A DNA stretch of 46,506 nucleotides from an uncultured Collinsella sp. GTDB taxonomy: Bacteria; Actinomycetota; Coriobacteriia; Coriobacteriales; Coriobacteriaceae. The notes under the pieces are model-generated. The model did not search any database. It had not been told where the DNA came from and was given only the letters and a program-made list of their open reading frames with translations. The stretch covers positions 1 through 46,506 of the forward strand of contig CAAEVV010000065.1 of NCBI GenBank assembly GCA_900759565.1. The letters are read 5' to 3'. The position numbers were made by a program, and so were the translations under genes. Of the stretch, positions 35,115 to 41,944 are shown one piece after another; the first letter of the stretch is position 1; every line of letters begins with the position of its first letter.

Positions 35115-35609
35115 TTACTTTCCTTCCTTCGCGGGCTTGAAGTCATAGGTGGGCTTCAACTTGCACTTTTTAACATCAGAGAAATCGAGGGTAACGGACT
35201 CGCCGTCCTCGAGCTCGAGGGTCACGTTCGTCTCGGTGGCGGCGGCAATCTTGCCGGCATACTTGCGACGGCCCTCGGTGGCGGTGGAGGTGAGCTCGCA
35301 GTTCTCGCCCACAAAGCGGGCAAAGTCACTCGGGCGGCGCAGCGGGCGCGCCATACCCGGGCTCGACACCTCGAGCGTATAGCTCGAAGAGATGGGGTCG
35401 AGCTCCTCAATCACATCGCCGACCCATTTGGTGTTGGCCGTGACGTCATTGAGCGACAGGCTCTGACCCTCGGCACCCTCGATACGCACGCGCACGCAGG
35501 GGGCCTTGGTGGCACCCACGAGCTCAACGTCGACGATGTCGATATCGTGCTGGGGAGCGACGGCCTCGAGCGCGTCGATGATCGCCTGCTCGGTCTTGGT
35601 CTTGACCAT
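35115..35609 (-). CDS. rimP: ribosome maturation factor RimP
   Basis: RimP assists 30S subunit maturation. The 164-residue product shows the N-terminal domain (VDVELVGATKAPCVRVRI), then YTLEVSSPGMARPLRRP with the conserved SSPG and an SH3-like C-terminal domain. The ATG at 35609 is preceded by GGAGG. Longer in-frame extension would run through the upstream terminator hairpin, so it is not coding. It is the first gene of the rimP-nusA-infB-rbfA-nrnA-truB-ribF run. Confidence 0.94.
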   Translation of the reverse strand: MVKTKTEQAIIDALEAVAPQHDIDIVDVELVGATKAPCVRVRIEGAEGQSLSLNDVTANTKWVGDVIEELDPISSSYTLEVSSPGMARPLRRPSDFARFVGENCELTSTATEGRRKYAGKIAAATETNVTLELEDGESVTLDFSDVKKCKLKPTYDFKPAKEGK

Positions 35610-35629
35610 TGCGGCACCTCCATCCATAC

Positions 35630-35662
35630 AAAAAAGAAGCGGGGCCGAAACCCCACTTCTTT
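35630..35662 (-). terminator. intrinsic terminator in the rimP leader, possible attenuator
   Basis: The minus strand forms AAAGAAG-T-GGGG and CCCC-G-CTTCTTT (one G-U pair) with a 6-nt loop, then TTTTTT. It lies about 20 nt after the probable transcription start and 20 nt before rimP, so transcripts of the whole operon must pass it. Confidence 0.75.
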
Positions 35663-35687
35663 CAATTACAACTTCATTTGCAAGCAA

Positions 35688-35716
35688 ACTATACCAATAC
35701 CTGCACAAACGTGCAA
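35688..35716 (-). promoter_or_regulatory. sigma-70 promoter of the rimP-nusA operon
   Basis: On the minus strand TTGCAC (35711-35716), a 17-bp spacer and TATAGT (35688-35693) form a near-consensus promoter. The start would be near 35681. Confidence 0.78.
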
Positions 35717-35805
35717 CCACAACACAAACCCGCAGGTCAGCGTGAGCACAGGTTCTCCACAAGAAATGGATAATTGGGTGTTGTCGCAAGTATCCATAAC
35801 CAAAA

Positions 35806-35837
35806 CGAGGGGCGACTCCCTGCGGAATCGTCCCTCG
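35806..35837 (-). terminator. intrinsic terminator of leuS
   Basis: A 14-bp stem with two non-Watson-Crick pairs (CGAGGGACGATTCC with its partner on the minus strand) is followed by TTTT. It lies 30 nt after leuS. On the plus strand it is followed by TTTTT, but no plus-strand gene enters it. Confidence 0.7.
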
Positions 35838-35866
35838 CTTTTTGATGTCAACTATGCGCGCAGCAC

Positions 35867-38443
35867 TTACTTGACCACCAGGTTGACCAGCTTGCCGGGC
35901 ACGCAGATGGCCTTGACGACCGTCTTGCCCTCAAGCCACTTGGCAACGGCTTCCTCGGCGGCAGCCTGCATCTCCTCGTTGGAGGCGTCGCGGGCGACGT
36001 CGATGCGGCCACGGACCTTGCCGAGCACCTGCACGACGATCTGCACCGTATCCTCGATGGACTCGGCCAGGTCGAACTCGGGCCAGGCGGCGGTGTAGGC
36101 ATTGCCCTCGCAGCCGAGGGCCTCATGCCACAGCTCGTCGGCCCAGAACGGGCAGATGGGGGCAAGGACGCTCACGATGTCCTTGGCCACGCCGTAGCAC
36201 AGCGCCTTGTCGCGGTCAGCGCCCTCGGTGGCGTTGAGGTAGGCGCTCGCCGCGTTGACGAGCTCCATGACGGCCGAGATCGCGGTGTTGAACTGGCCGC
36301 GATCGAAGTCCTCGGTGCACTTGGCGATGGTGCGATGACGCTCGCGATAAAGCTTCATCGCGACCTCGTCGAGCGCGGACTTGTCAAAGGCCACGTTAGC
36401 GTCGCCGGACTGGACGAGCTGCCACACGATGCGCCAGGCGCGCTTAATGAAGCGGTTAGCGCCCTCGACGGCCTTGGGATCCCAGTCGAAGTCCTTCTCG
36501 GGCGGGGCGATAAACAGGATCGCCAGACGCATGGTGTCAGCGCCGTAGGGCTCGATAACCGAGCTCGGGGGCACCACATTGCCCTTGGACTTGGACATGG
36601 TGTCGCCGTTCTCGTCCTTGACCATGCCCTGGCACAGCAGGTTGGTGAAGGGCTCGTCCACGCTCAGCAGGCCCAGGTCGCGCAGTGCCTTGGTGAAGAA
36701 GCGGCTGTAGAGCAGGTGCAAAATGGCGTGCTCGATGCCGCCGATATAGTTATCGACGGGCATCCAACGGTCGGCAGCCTCGCGGGAGAAGGGAAGCTCG
36801 GTGTTGTGCGGGTCGGTATAGCGCAGGTAATACCAGCTGGAGCAGGTGAAGGTGTCCATGGTATCGGTCTCGCGCTTGGCCGGACGGCCGCAGACCGGGC
36901 AGGTGGTCTCGTAGAAGTCCTTGCACTCGGCGAGGGTCTCGCCGGCACCCAGGTCCAGGTTCTCGGGCAGCATCACCGGCAGCTGGTCCTCGGGCACGGG
37001 CACAATGCCGCAGTGCTCGCAGTGGATGGCCGGGATGGGGTTGCCCCAGTAACGCTGGCGGCTGATGAGCCAGTCGCGCAGACGGAACTCGACCTTGCGA
37101 CGGCCGCAGCCCATGGCCTCGAGGTCGGCCACGATGGCAGCCTCGCCCTCGGAGTGCTTGCCGCCGCGCATGCCGGTGTACTTGCCGGACTGGACGAGCG
37201 TGCCCTCGGCAGCGTGGGCGCAATCCCAGTCGACGGTCTCTGCATGGAAGGTATCGATGGTCTCGCCGCTGGCCTCGACGGCAGCACGGTCATCGTCATC
37301 CAGGATGATCGGCACGATGGGCAGATCATACTTGCGGGCGAACTCAAAATCGCGCTGGTCGCCGCAGGGAACGGCCATGACGGCGCCGGTGCCGTAGTCG
37401 GCAACGACATAATCGGCAACCCACACGGGGACCTTCTCGCCGTTGACGGGGTTTACCACATAGCGGCCCGTGAAGGCACCGTGCTTCTCGAGGGTGCCCT
37501 GGGCACGCTCGACGGCAGAGATATGCTTGGAGTCCTCGACGATCTTGGTGACGGCCTCCTCGTACTCCGTGCCCTCGACGAGCTCGTGCAGGCGCGCGTA
37601 CTCGGGAGCCAGGACAAAGAAGGAGACACCAAAGAGCGTGTCGGCTCGCGTGGTGAAGACGGTGATCTTACCCTCCTCGCCCTCGATGGGCTCGCCGTCC
37701 TTGTCGCACAGGGTAAAGTCGACCTCGGCGCCCTCGGAGCGGCCAATCCAGTTGGCCTGCATCTGCTTGACGCGCTCGGGCCAGCCGGGGAGCTTCTCCA
37801 GGTCGTCGAGCAGCTCCTGAGAGTACTCGGTAATCTTGTAGTACCACTGCTCAAGGTCGCGCTTCTCGGGCTCGGTGCCGCAGCGCCAGCACTTGCCCTC
37901 GGTGACCTGCTCGTTGGCCAGAACGGTCTTGCATTTAGGGCACCAGTTGACCGGGTTCTTCTTGCGGTAAACCAGGCCCTTTTCCCACATCTTCTCAAAG
38001 ATCCACTGACCCCAGCGGTAGTAGTCGGGGCTGCAGGTCTTGACCATGCGATCCAGATCGTAGGAGAAGCCCATACGCTTCATCGTGGCGAGCGCCTGGT
38101 CCATATTCTTATACGTCCAGGCGGCAGCCTGCGTGTTGTGCTTGATGGCGGCGTTCTCGGCGGGCAGGCCAAAGGCATCGAAGCCGATGGGGTGCAGCAC
38201 GTCAAAGCCGCGCATGCGGGCCTGACGGGCCATGGCATCGCCGATGGTGTAGTTGCGCGCGTGGCCCATGTGCAGGTCGCCCGACGGATACGGGAACATC
38301 TCGAGCACGTACTTCTTGGGCTTACTGTCGTCGGTGTCGACGGCAAAGAGGTTAGAGTCCTCCCAGGCCTTCATCCACTTGGACTCAATGGCCTGCGCGT
38401 CGTAGACAGGGATCTCGTCCTTATGATCTGTGCAATCGCACAT
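35867..38443 (-). CDS. leuS: leucyl-tRNA synthetase
   Basis: LeuRS charges tRNA-Leu and edits mischarged products. The 858-residue class I enzyme has the HMGH signature (58-61) in FPYPSGDLHMGHARNYTIGD. It has zinc-type cysteine pairs CPKC and CWRC near 160-180, a CP1 editing domain (TTRADTLFGVSFFVLAPEY), and DTMSKSKGNVV (KMSKS loop). The C-terminal anticodon-binding region ends GKLVNLVVK. AAAGGAG lies just upstream. A long perfect hairpin occupies the leader (see repeat at 38467-38585). Confidence 0.97.
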   Translation of the reverse strand: MCDCTDHKDEIPVYDAQAIESKWMKAWEDSNLFAVDTDDSKPKKYVLEMFPYPSGDLHMGHARNYTIGDAMARQARMRGFDVLHPIGFDAFGLPAENAAIKHNTQAAAWTYKNMDQALATMKRMGFSYDLDRMVKTCSPDYYRWGQWIFEKMWEKGLVYRKKNPVNWCPKCKTVLANEQVTEGKCWRCGTEPEKRDLEQWYYKITEYSQELLDDLEKLPGWPERVKQMQANWIGRSEGAEVDFTLCDKDGEPIEGEEGKITVFTTRADTLFGVSFFVLAPEYARLHELVEGTEYEEAVTKIVEDSKHISAVERAQGTLEKHGAFTGRYVVNPVNGEKVPVWVADYVVADYGTGAVMAVPCGDQRDFEFARKYDLPIVPIILDDDDRAAVEASGETIDTFHAETVDWDCAHAAEGTLVQSGKYTGMRGGKHSEGEAAIVADLEAMGCGRRKVEFRLRDWLISRQRYWGNPIPAIHCEHCGIVPVPEDQLPVMLPENLDLGAGETLAECKDFYETTCPVCGRPAKRETDTMDTFTCSSWYYLRYTDPHNTELPFSREAADRWMPVDNYIGGIEHAILHLLYSRFFTKALRDLGLLSVDEPFTNLLCQGMVKDENGDTMSKSKGNVVPPSSVIEPYGADTMRLAILFIAPPEKDFDWDPKAVEGANRFIKRAWRIVWQLVQSGDANVAFDKSALDEVAMKLYRERHRTIAKCTEDFDRGQFNTAISAVMELVNAASAYLNATEGADRDKALCYGVAKDIVSVLAPICPFWADELWHEALGCEGNAYTAAWPEFDLAESIEDTVQIVVQVLGKVRGRIDVARDASNEEMQAAAEEAVAKWLEGKTVVKAICVPGKLVNLVVK

Positions 38444-38466
38444 ATCAGCTCCTTTAATCTTAGCTG

Positions 38467-38585
38467 GGGTCGGTCGGCTTGGCTTTGTTCGCTACTGCGG
38501 ACAGTCCTGCGCAAGACGAAGAGCACATTTAGTGCTCTTCTTTGCGTGCGGAACTTGTAGCGAACAAAGCCAAGCCGACCGACCC
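38467..38585. repeat. 119-nt hairpin with 29-bp perfect arms upstream of leuS
   Basis: Arms 38467-38495 and 38557-38585 are exact inverted repeats (left arm begins GGGTCGGTCGGCTTGG). The 61-nt centre has a second hairpin, GAAGAGCAC/GTGCTCTTC (about 38518-38541). There is no T-run and no T-box sequence such as AGGGTGG or ACCGCG. The structure ends just before the leuS ribosome site, so it would be in the leuS leader or be a mobile palindromic repeat. Confidence 0.85.
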
Positions 38586-38620
38586 TAAGGTTAACTTGAC
38601 TGATAATAGCAAATACGACA

Positions 38621-38653
38621 AGCGAGATGCCTGCGACTTGCAGGCATCTCGCT
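38621..38653 (-). terminator. intrinsic terminator of the IMP dehydrogenase gene
   Basis: A perfect 14-bp stem AGCGAGATGCCTGC with a 5-nt loop lies about 50 nt after the gene. On the minus strand it is followed by TGTCGTATTT. Confidence 0.75.
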
Positions 38654-38702
38654 TTATCTAAATAACGTGGTTGAAACTCAACCTTTATGTGAGGCTCTTA
38701 CC

Positions 38703-40214
38703 TTATCGATAAGATACGGACTGCTGAGAATCTTTCACGACAACATCGTGGGCGCCGCCTTCGACGATGGAGGTGGAGCTCACCAGGGTCAGGCGTGCCT
38801 TTTCCTGGAGCTCGGGGATCGAGAGGGCGCCGCAGTTGCACATCGTGGACTTGACCTTGTAGAGCGTGCCGCCCACGCCGTCCTTGAGGGAACCGGCGTA
38901 GGGAACGTAGGAATCGACGCCCTCGACGAAGCTGAGCTTCGCGGCGCCGCCCAGGTCGTAGCGCTGCCAGTTGCGGGCACGCGCGGAACCCTCGCCCCAG
39001 TACTCCTTCATGTACTGGCCGTTCACGTTAACGCGCTCGGTCGGGCTCTCGTCAAAGCGGGCGAAGTAACGGCCCAGCATCATAAAGTCTGCACCCATGG
39101 CAAGGGCGAGCGTCATGTGGTAGTCGTAGACGATACCGCCGTCGGAGCACACGGGCACGTAGACGCCGGTCTCCTCGTAGTACTCGTCGCGAGCACGGCA
39201 GACGTCGATCAGCGCGGTGGCCTGGCCACGGCCGATGCCCTTGGTCTCGCGGGTAATGCAGATGGAACCGCCGCCGATACCGACCTTGATGAAGTCAGCA
39301 CCGCAGTCGGCCAGGAAGCGGAAGCCCTCGGCGTCGACGACGTTACCGGCACCGACCTTGACGTCCTCGCCGTAGTTGGCACGAATCCACTCGATGGTGC
39401 GCTTCTGCCACTCGCTGAAGCCCTCGGAAGAGTCGATGCACAGGACATCGGCGCCGGCCTCGATGAGCAGCGGCACGCGCTCGGCATAGTCGCGGGTGTT
39501 GATACCGGCGCCGACCATGTAGCGCTTATCGCCGTCGAGCAGCTCGTTGGGGTTGGTCTTGTGGCTGTCGTAGTCCTTGCGGAAGACGATGCCCATAAGG
39601 TGATCGTTGTCGTCGACGATGGGCAGGGCGTTGAGCTTATTGTCCCAGATGACGTCGTTGGCAACCTTGAGGCTGATGTTCTTGTCGCCCACGATGAGCT
39701 GCTCACGCGGGGTCATGAACTCGGAGACCTTCGTCTGGTGGTCATCGCGGCTGGGACGATAGTCACGGCTGGTGACGATGCCCAGGAGCTTACCCTTGGG
39801 AGTGCCGTCATCGGTGACCGGCATGGTGGAGTGACCGGTCTTATCCTTGAGCTCGATGACCTGCTCCATGGTCATATCGGGGGTCAGCGTGGAATCGGAC
39901 TGAACGAAGCCGGCCTTGTGATCCTTGACGGCCTTGACCATAGCGGCCTCGGACTCGGCGCTCTGGGAACCATAGATGAAGGACAGGCCACCCTCGGTAG
40001 CGAGCGCGACACCCATGTCGACGCCCGAGACGGACTGCATGATAGCGGAAACCATGGGGATGTTCAGGGTGATTGCCGGCTTCTCACCGCGCTTGAAGCG
40101 GGTTAGCGGCGTCTTAAGAGAGACGTTGTTGGGGATGCACTGCGAGGACGAGTAACCAGGGACCAGCAGATACTCCGAAAACGTGTGGGACTCACCGGGA
40201 AAGAACGTAGCCAT
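38703..40214 (-). CDS. guaB: IMP dehydrogenase, Tritrichomonas-type
   Basis: IMPDH oxidises IMP to XMP, the committed step of guanine nucleotide synthesis. The 503-residue protein has the catalytic loop GIGGGSICITRE with Cys319, CBS domains at about 105-220, the NAD/IMP segments GAGNVVDAEG and CSDGGIVYDYH, and the flap with Arg418-Tyr419 (ARARNWQRYD). Length and the numbering of these catalytic residues coincide with the Tritrichomonas foetus enzyme as I recall it. Long stretches such as SDGGIVYDYHMTLALAMGAD look nearly identical. This differs from the common bacterial GuaB. AAAGGAG precedes the ATG. It is transcribed alone; guaA is not here. Confidence 0.95.
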   Translation of the reverse strand: MATFFPGESHTFSEYLLVPGYSSSQCIPNNVSLKTPLTRFKRGEKPAITLNIPMVSAIMQSVSGVDMGVALATEGGLSFIYGSQSAESEAAMVKAVKDHKAGFVQSDSTLTPDMTMEQVIELKDKTGHSTMPVTDDGTPKGKLLGIVTSRDYRPSRDDHQTKVSEFMTPREQLIVGDKNISLKVANDVIWDNKLNALPIVDDNDHLMGIVFRKDYDSHKTNPNELLDGDKRYMVGAGINTRDYAERVPLLIEAGADVLCIDSSEGFSEWQKRTIEWIRANYGEDVKVGAGNVVDAEGFRFLADCGADFIKVGIGGGSICITRETKGIGRGQATALIDVCRARDEYYEETGVYVPVCSDGGIVYDYHMTLALAMGADFMMLGRYFARFDESPTERVNVNGQYMKEYWGEGSARARNWQRYDLGGAAKLSFVEGVDSYVPYAGSLKDGVGGTLYKVKSTMCNCGALSIPELQEKARLTLVSSTSIVEGGAHDVVVKDSQQSVSYR

Positions 40215-40407
40215 GTTTCTCCTTTTTCCATGCGACCGGTCGGCTGCAGGCCTCGTAGGACCCAGCCCAACCTTGGGCGCCCAATACTGGGGAAGTATCT
40301 TATCGCACTTTGACTGCTACAATGCATGATTTAAGAAGAGCACACGAGGGTTTGACGCAGGCTTTGCGTTTGCCCAGCAAACACTTTAGCGGGAAGACGT
40401 GGAGCGT

Positions 40408-40758
40408 ATGAAGTACAAGACGACGGCAAAGTTGGTCATTCAAGCGTGCGACAAGGATTTGCCGGGCGTGTTCGGCCACGGCTGCGTCTTGCTGCTGCAG
40501 GGTATTGCCCGCGAGCACTCGCTCAACCGCGCCGCCAAGAGCATGGGCATGGCGTATTCCAAGGCCTGGCGCATTGTGAACGAGGCCGAAGGTCAGCTGG
40601 GCTGCAAGCTCATCGAGCGCGACGGAGCCCGCGGATCCACGCTCACCCCCGCCGGCGAGCGAGCCATCGAAGTCTACGAGGAACTGCAGGCCGACATCAA
40701 CAACGTAATCGCCACCAAAGCCAACGATCTCATCGCCAGCATCAACCAGAGTAGCTAA
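40408..40758 (+). CDS. ModE-type winged-helix regulator without molybdate-binding domain
   Basis: The 116-residue protein consists of one LysR/ModE-like winged helix-turn-helix. It reads LLLQGIAREHSLNRAAKSMG, then MAYSKAWRIVNEAEGQLGCK and LIERDGARGSTLTPAGERAI. It lacks the C-terminal MOP domains that sense molybdate in full-length ModE, so the signal is unknown. No molybdate transporter or molybdoenzyme gene is in the window. ATG 40408 is used; a GTG 9 nt upstream is possible. An extended -10 box TGCTACAAT lies at 40315-40323. The stop codon lies in a long palindrome shared with the next gene. Confidence 0.8.
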   Translation: MKYKTTAKLVIQACDKDLPGVFGHGCVLLLQGIAREHSLNRAAKSMGMAYSKAWRIVNEAEGQLGCKLIERDGARGSTLTPAGERAIEVYEELQADINNVIATKANDLIASINQSS

Positions 40759-40859
40759 TTTGGGACGGGGCTTTTTTAGCTACCCATCCAGAGCATTCAT
40801 GACTCATAGCCAAAAATTGACATTGGGTAGCTAAAAAAGCCCCGTCCCAAATTAGCTAC
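40751..40859. repeat. 109-bp palindrome containing two convergent stop codons
   Basis: Perfect 36-bp arms (40751-40786 and 40824-40859) enclose a 37-nt loop. The arms contain TTTGGGACGGGGCTTTTTT. The ModE-like stop TAA (40756-40758) and the PLP-fold gene stop TAG (40856-40858) both lie inside the arms. The T-run sits within the stem, unlike a standard terminator. Both genes' last codons are thus contributed by the repeat. Confidence 0.88.
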
Positions 40860-41848
40860 TTGCGGAGGGCGGCGTCTAGAGTTGCGGCTACTGCCAAGGG
40901 ATTGTCGGTGCCGGCGAAGAGGCGAATGGTGCTCCCCTGCTTGCCGCGTGGGGCCGAAAGGCGCGTTGTTGCGCCGCCTGCGGGCGATGTGCGGAATTCG
41001 TCCGGCAAAGCATCGATCAGCTCACCCGCGCTGCATTCGATTAGGTCAAATTCAACTGCCGGGCCAAAACCATGCTCGAGGATTCCAGTTGCAACCGCAT
41101 GGTCGGGATGCGAGCTCAGCCCAGAGTAGCGCACGTTGCGCACCATCTCGTTCGCGGCCAAGTATTCAGCCAGCGCACGGGCGCGATCGAAGTGCGCCTG
41201 CATGCGGGTATCGAGCGTGTCGAGCCCGTGCTCTAGAACCTCAGCCCCATCGGAGGACAAGTCGAGCGCGACCAATCCAAACCCCTCAAGCAGCGCATGC
41301 GCGCACTCGGCCGCAGCGTCCACACGATGGCGCCTGAGCTGCGAGCGTGCCACCGAAGCGGCAACGAGCTTGCGCGGAGCCTTACCGGCGCATACGCGGT
41401 CGAGCGCCTCGAGCGACAGCACAGCACCCAGCCGCAGCGGATCGCAGCCAAAGACGTCAGCCACGGTGTTGTCCACAACCAGCAGCGCATGGGCCTCACG
41501 CGCCGCCCGACCCAGCGCACGCAGATCGGGCACACGCAGGCCAAAGCCACCGATTGAGTTCACAAACCACCACAGGTGCGGCACCTCGGCATCAAACGAA
41601 GCATCAAAGCCCTCGGACGCGGCGGCAAACGCCTCGACAGACGGCTCATCCACCATAGCCACGTCGCAGGCATCAAAGCCGCTCGCAAACGCTTCGGTAA
41701 AGTCATCCGCAAAGGCCACCAGGCGGTCACCGGGACGCACGATTCCCAGCAGCGACAGCGCTGCCGGCACATGCCGGGCAGCAACAAAACGCGCCTCACG
41801 CGCGCTGGCTCTCAAAGCCCAGACATCTTCTAGCTGTTGCACGTCCAC
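40856..41848 (-). CDS. Cys/Met-metabolism PLP-fold protein lacking the Schiff-base lysine
   Basis: The product of about 330 residues resembles the trans-sulfuration family (cystathionine gamma-synthase/methionine gamma-lyase). It has LLVVDNTVADVFGCDPLRLG (VDNT, Asp about 126), SGLSSHPDHAVA and IRLFAGTDNP near the C-terminus. The canonical SxTKYxxGH segment is replaced by LEALDRVCAGK, with Arg about 151 where the PLP lysine should align. The N-terminal YxRxxNPT phosphate-binding segment is also absent, and the protein is about 50 residues short. It may be a pseudoenzyme or a decayed gene that is still open. GTG 41848 follows AAGGGA; a TTG 24 nt upstream is the alternative. It follows the scrB terminator closely. 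Confidence 0.75.
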   Translation of the reverse strand: MDVQQLEDVWALRASAREARFVAARHVPAALSLLGIVRPGDRLVAFADDFTEAFASGFDACDVAMVDEPSVEAFAAASEGFDASFDAEVPHLWWFVNSIGGFGLRVPDLRALGRAAREAHALLVVDNTVADVFGCDPLRLGAVLSLEALDRVCAGKAPRKLVAASVARSQLRRHRVDAAAECAHALLEGFGLVALDLSSDGAEVLEHGLDTLDTRMQAHFDRARALAEYLAANEMVRNVRYSGLSSHPDHAVATGILEHGFGPAVEFDLIECSAGELIDALPDEFRTSPAGGATTRLSAPRGKQGSTIRLFAGTDNPLAVAATLDAALRK

Positions 41849-41875
41849 GCGGCACCGTCCCTTCGAAAACAAAAA

Positions 41876-41906
41876 CCCACGATGCGGGTGTTCCCCGCAT
41901 CGTGGG
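41876..41906 (-). terminator. intrinsic terminator of scrB
   Basis: A perfect 13-bp stem CCCACGATGCGGG with a 5-nt loop is followed by TTTTTGTTTT on the minus strand. It lies between scrB and the PLP-fold gene, whose start is only about 25 nt after the T-run. Confidence 0.88.
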
Positions 41907-41944
41907 CAACGGCTGCAGTATAGCGCCGGTATGCGACGAATCGT

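Noticed and set aside
36125..38560. Plus-strand open frame of about 810 codons opposite leuS
   Set aside because: It is a shadow of LeuRS; there is no ribosome site and no motif.
38444..38600. T-box riboswitch controlling leuS
   Set aside because: No AGGGTGG/ACCGCG T-box core, specifier stem or antiterminator was found; only one long perfect hairpin is present.
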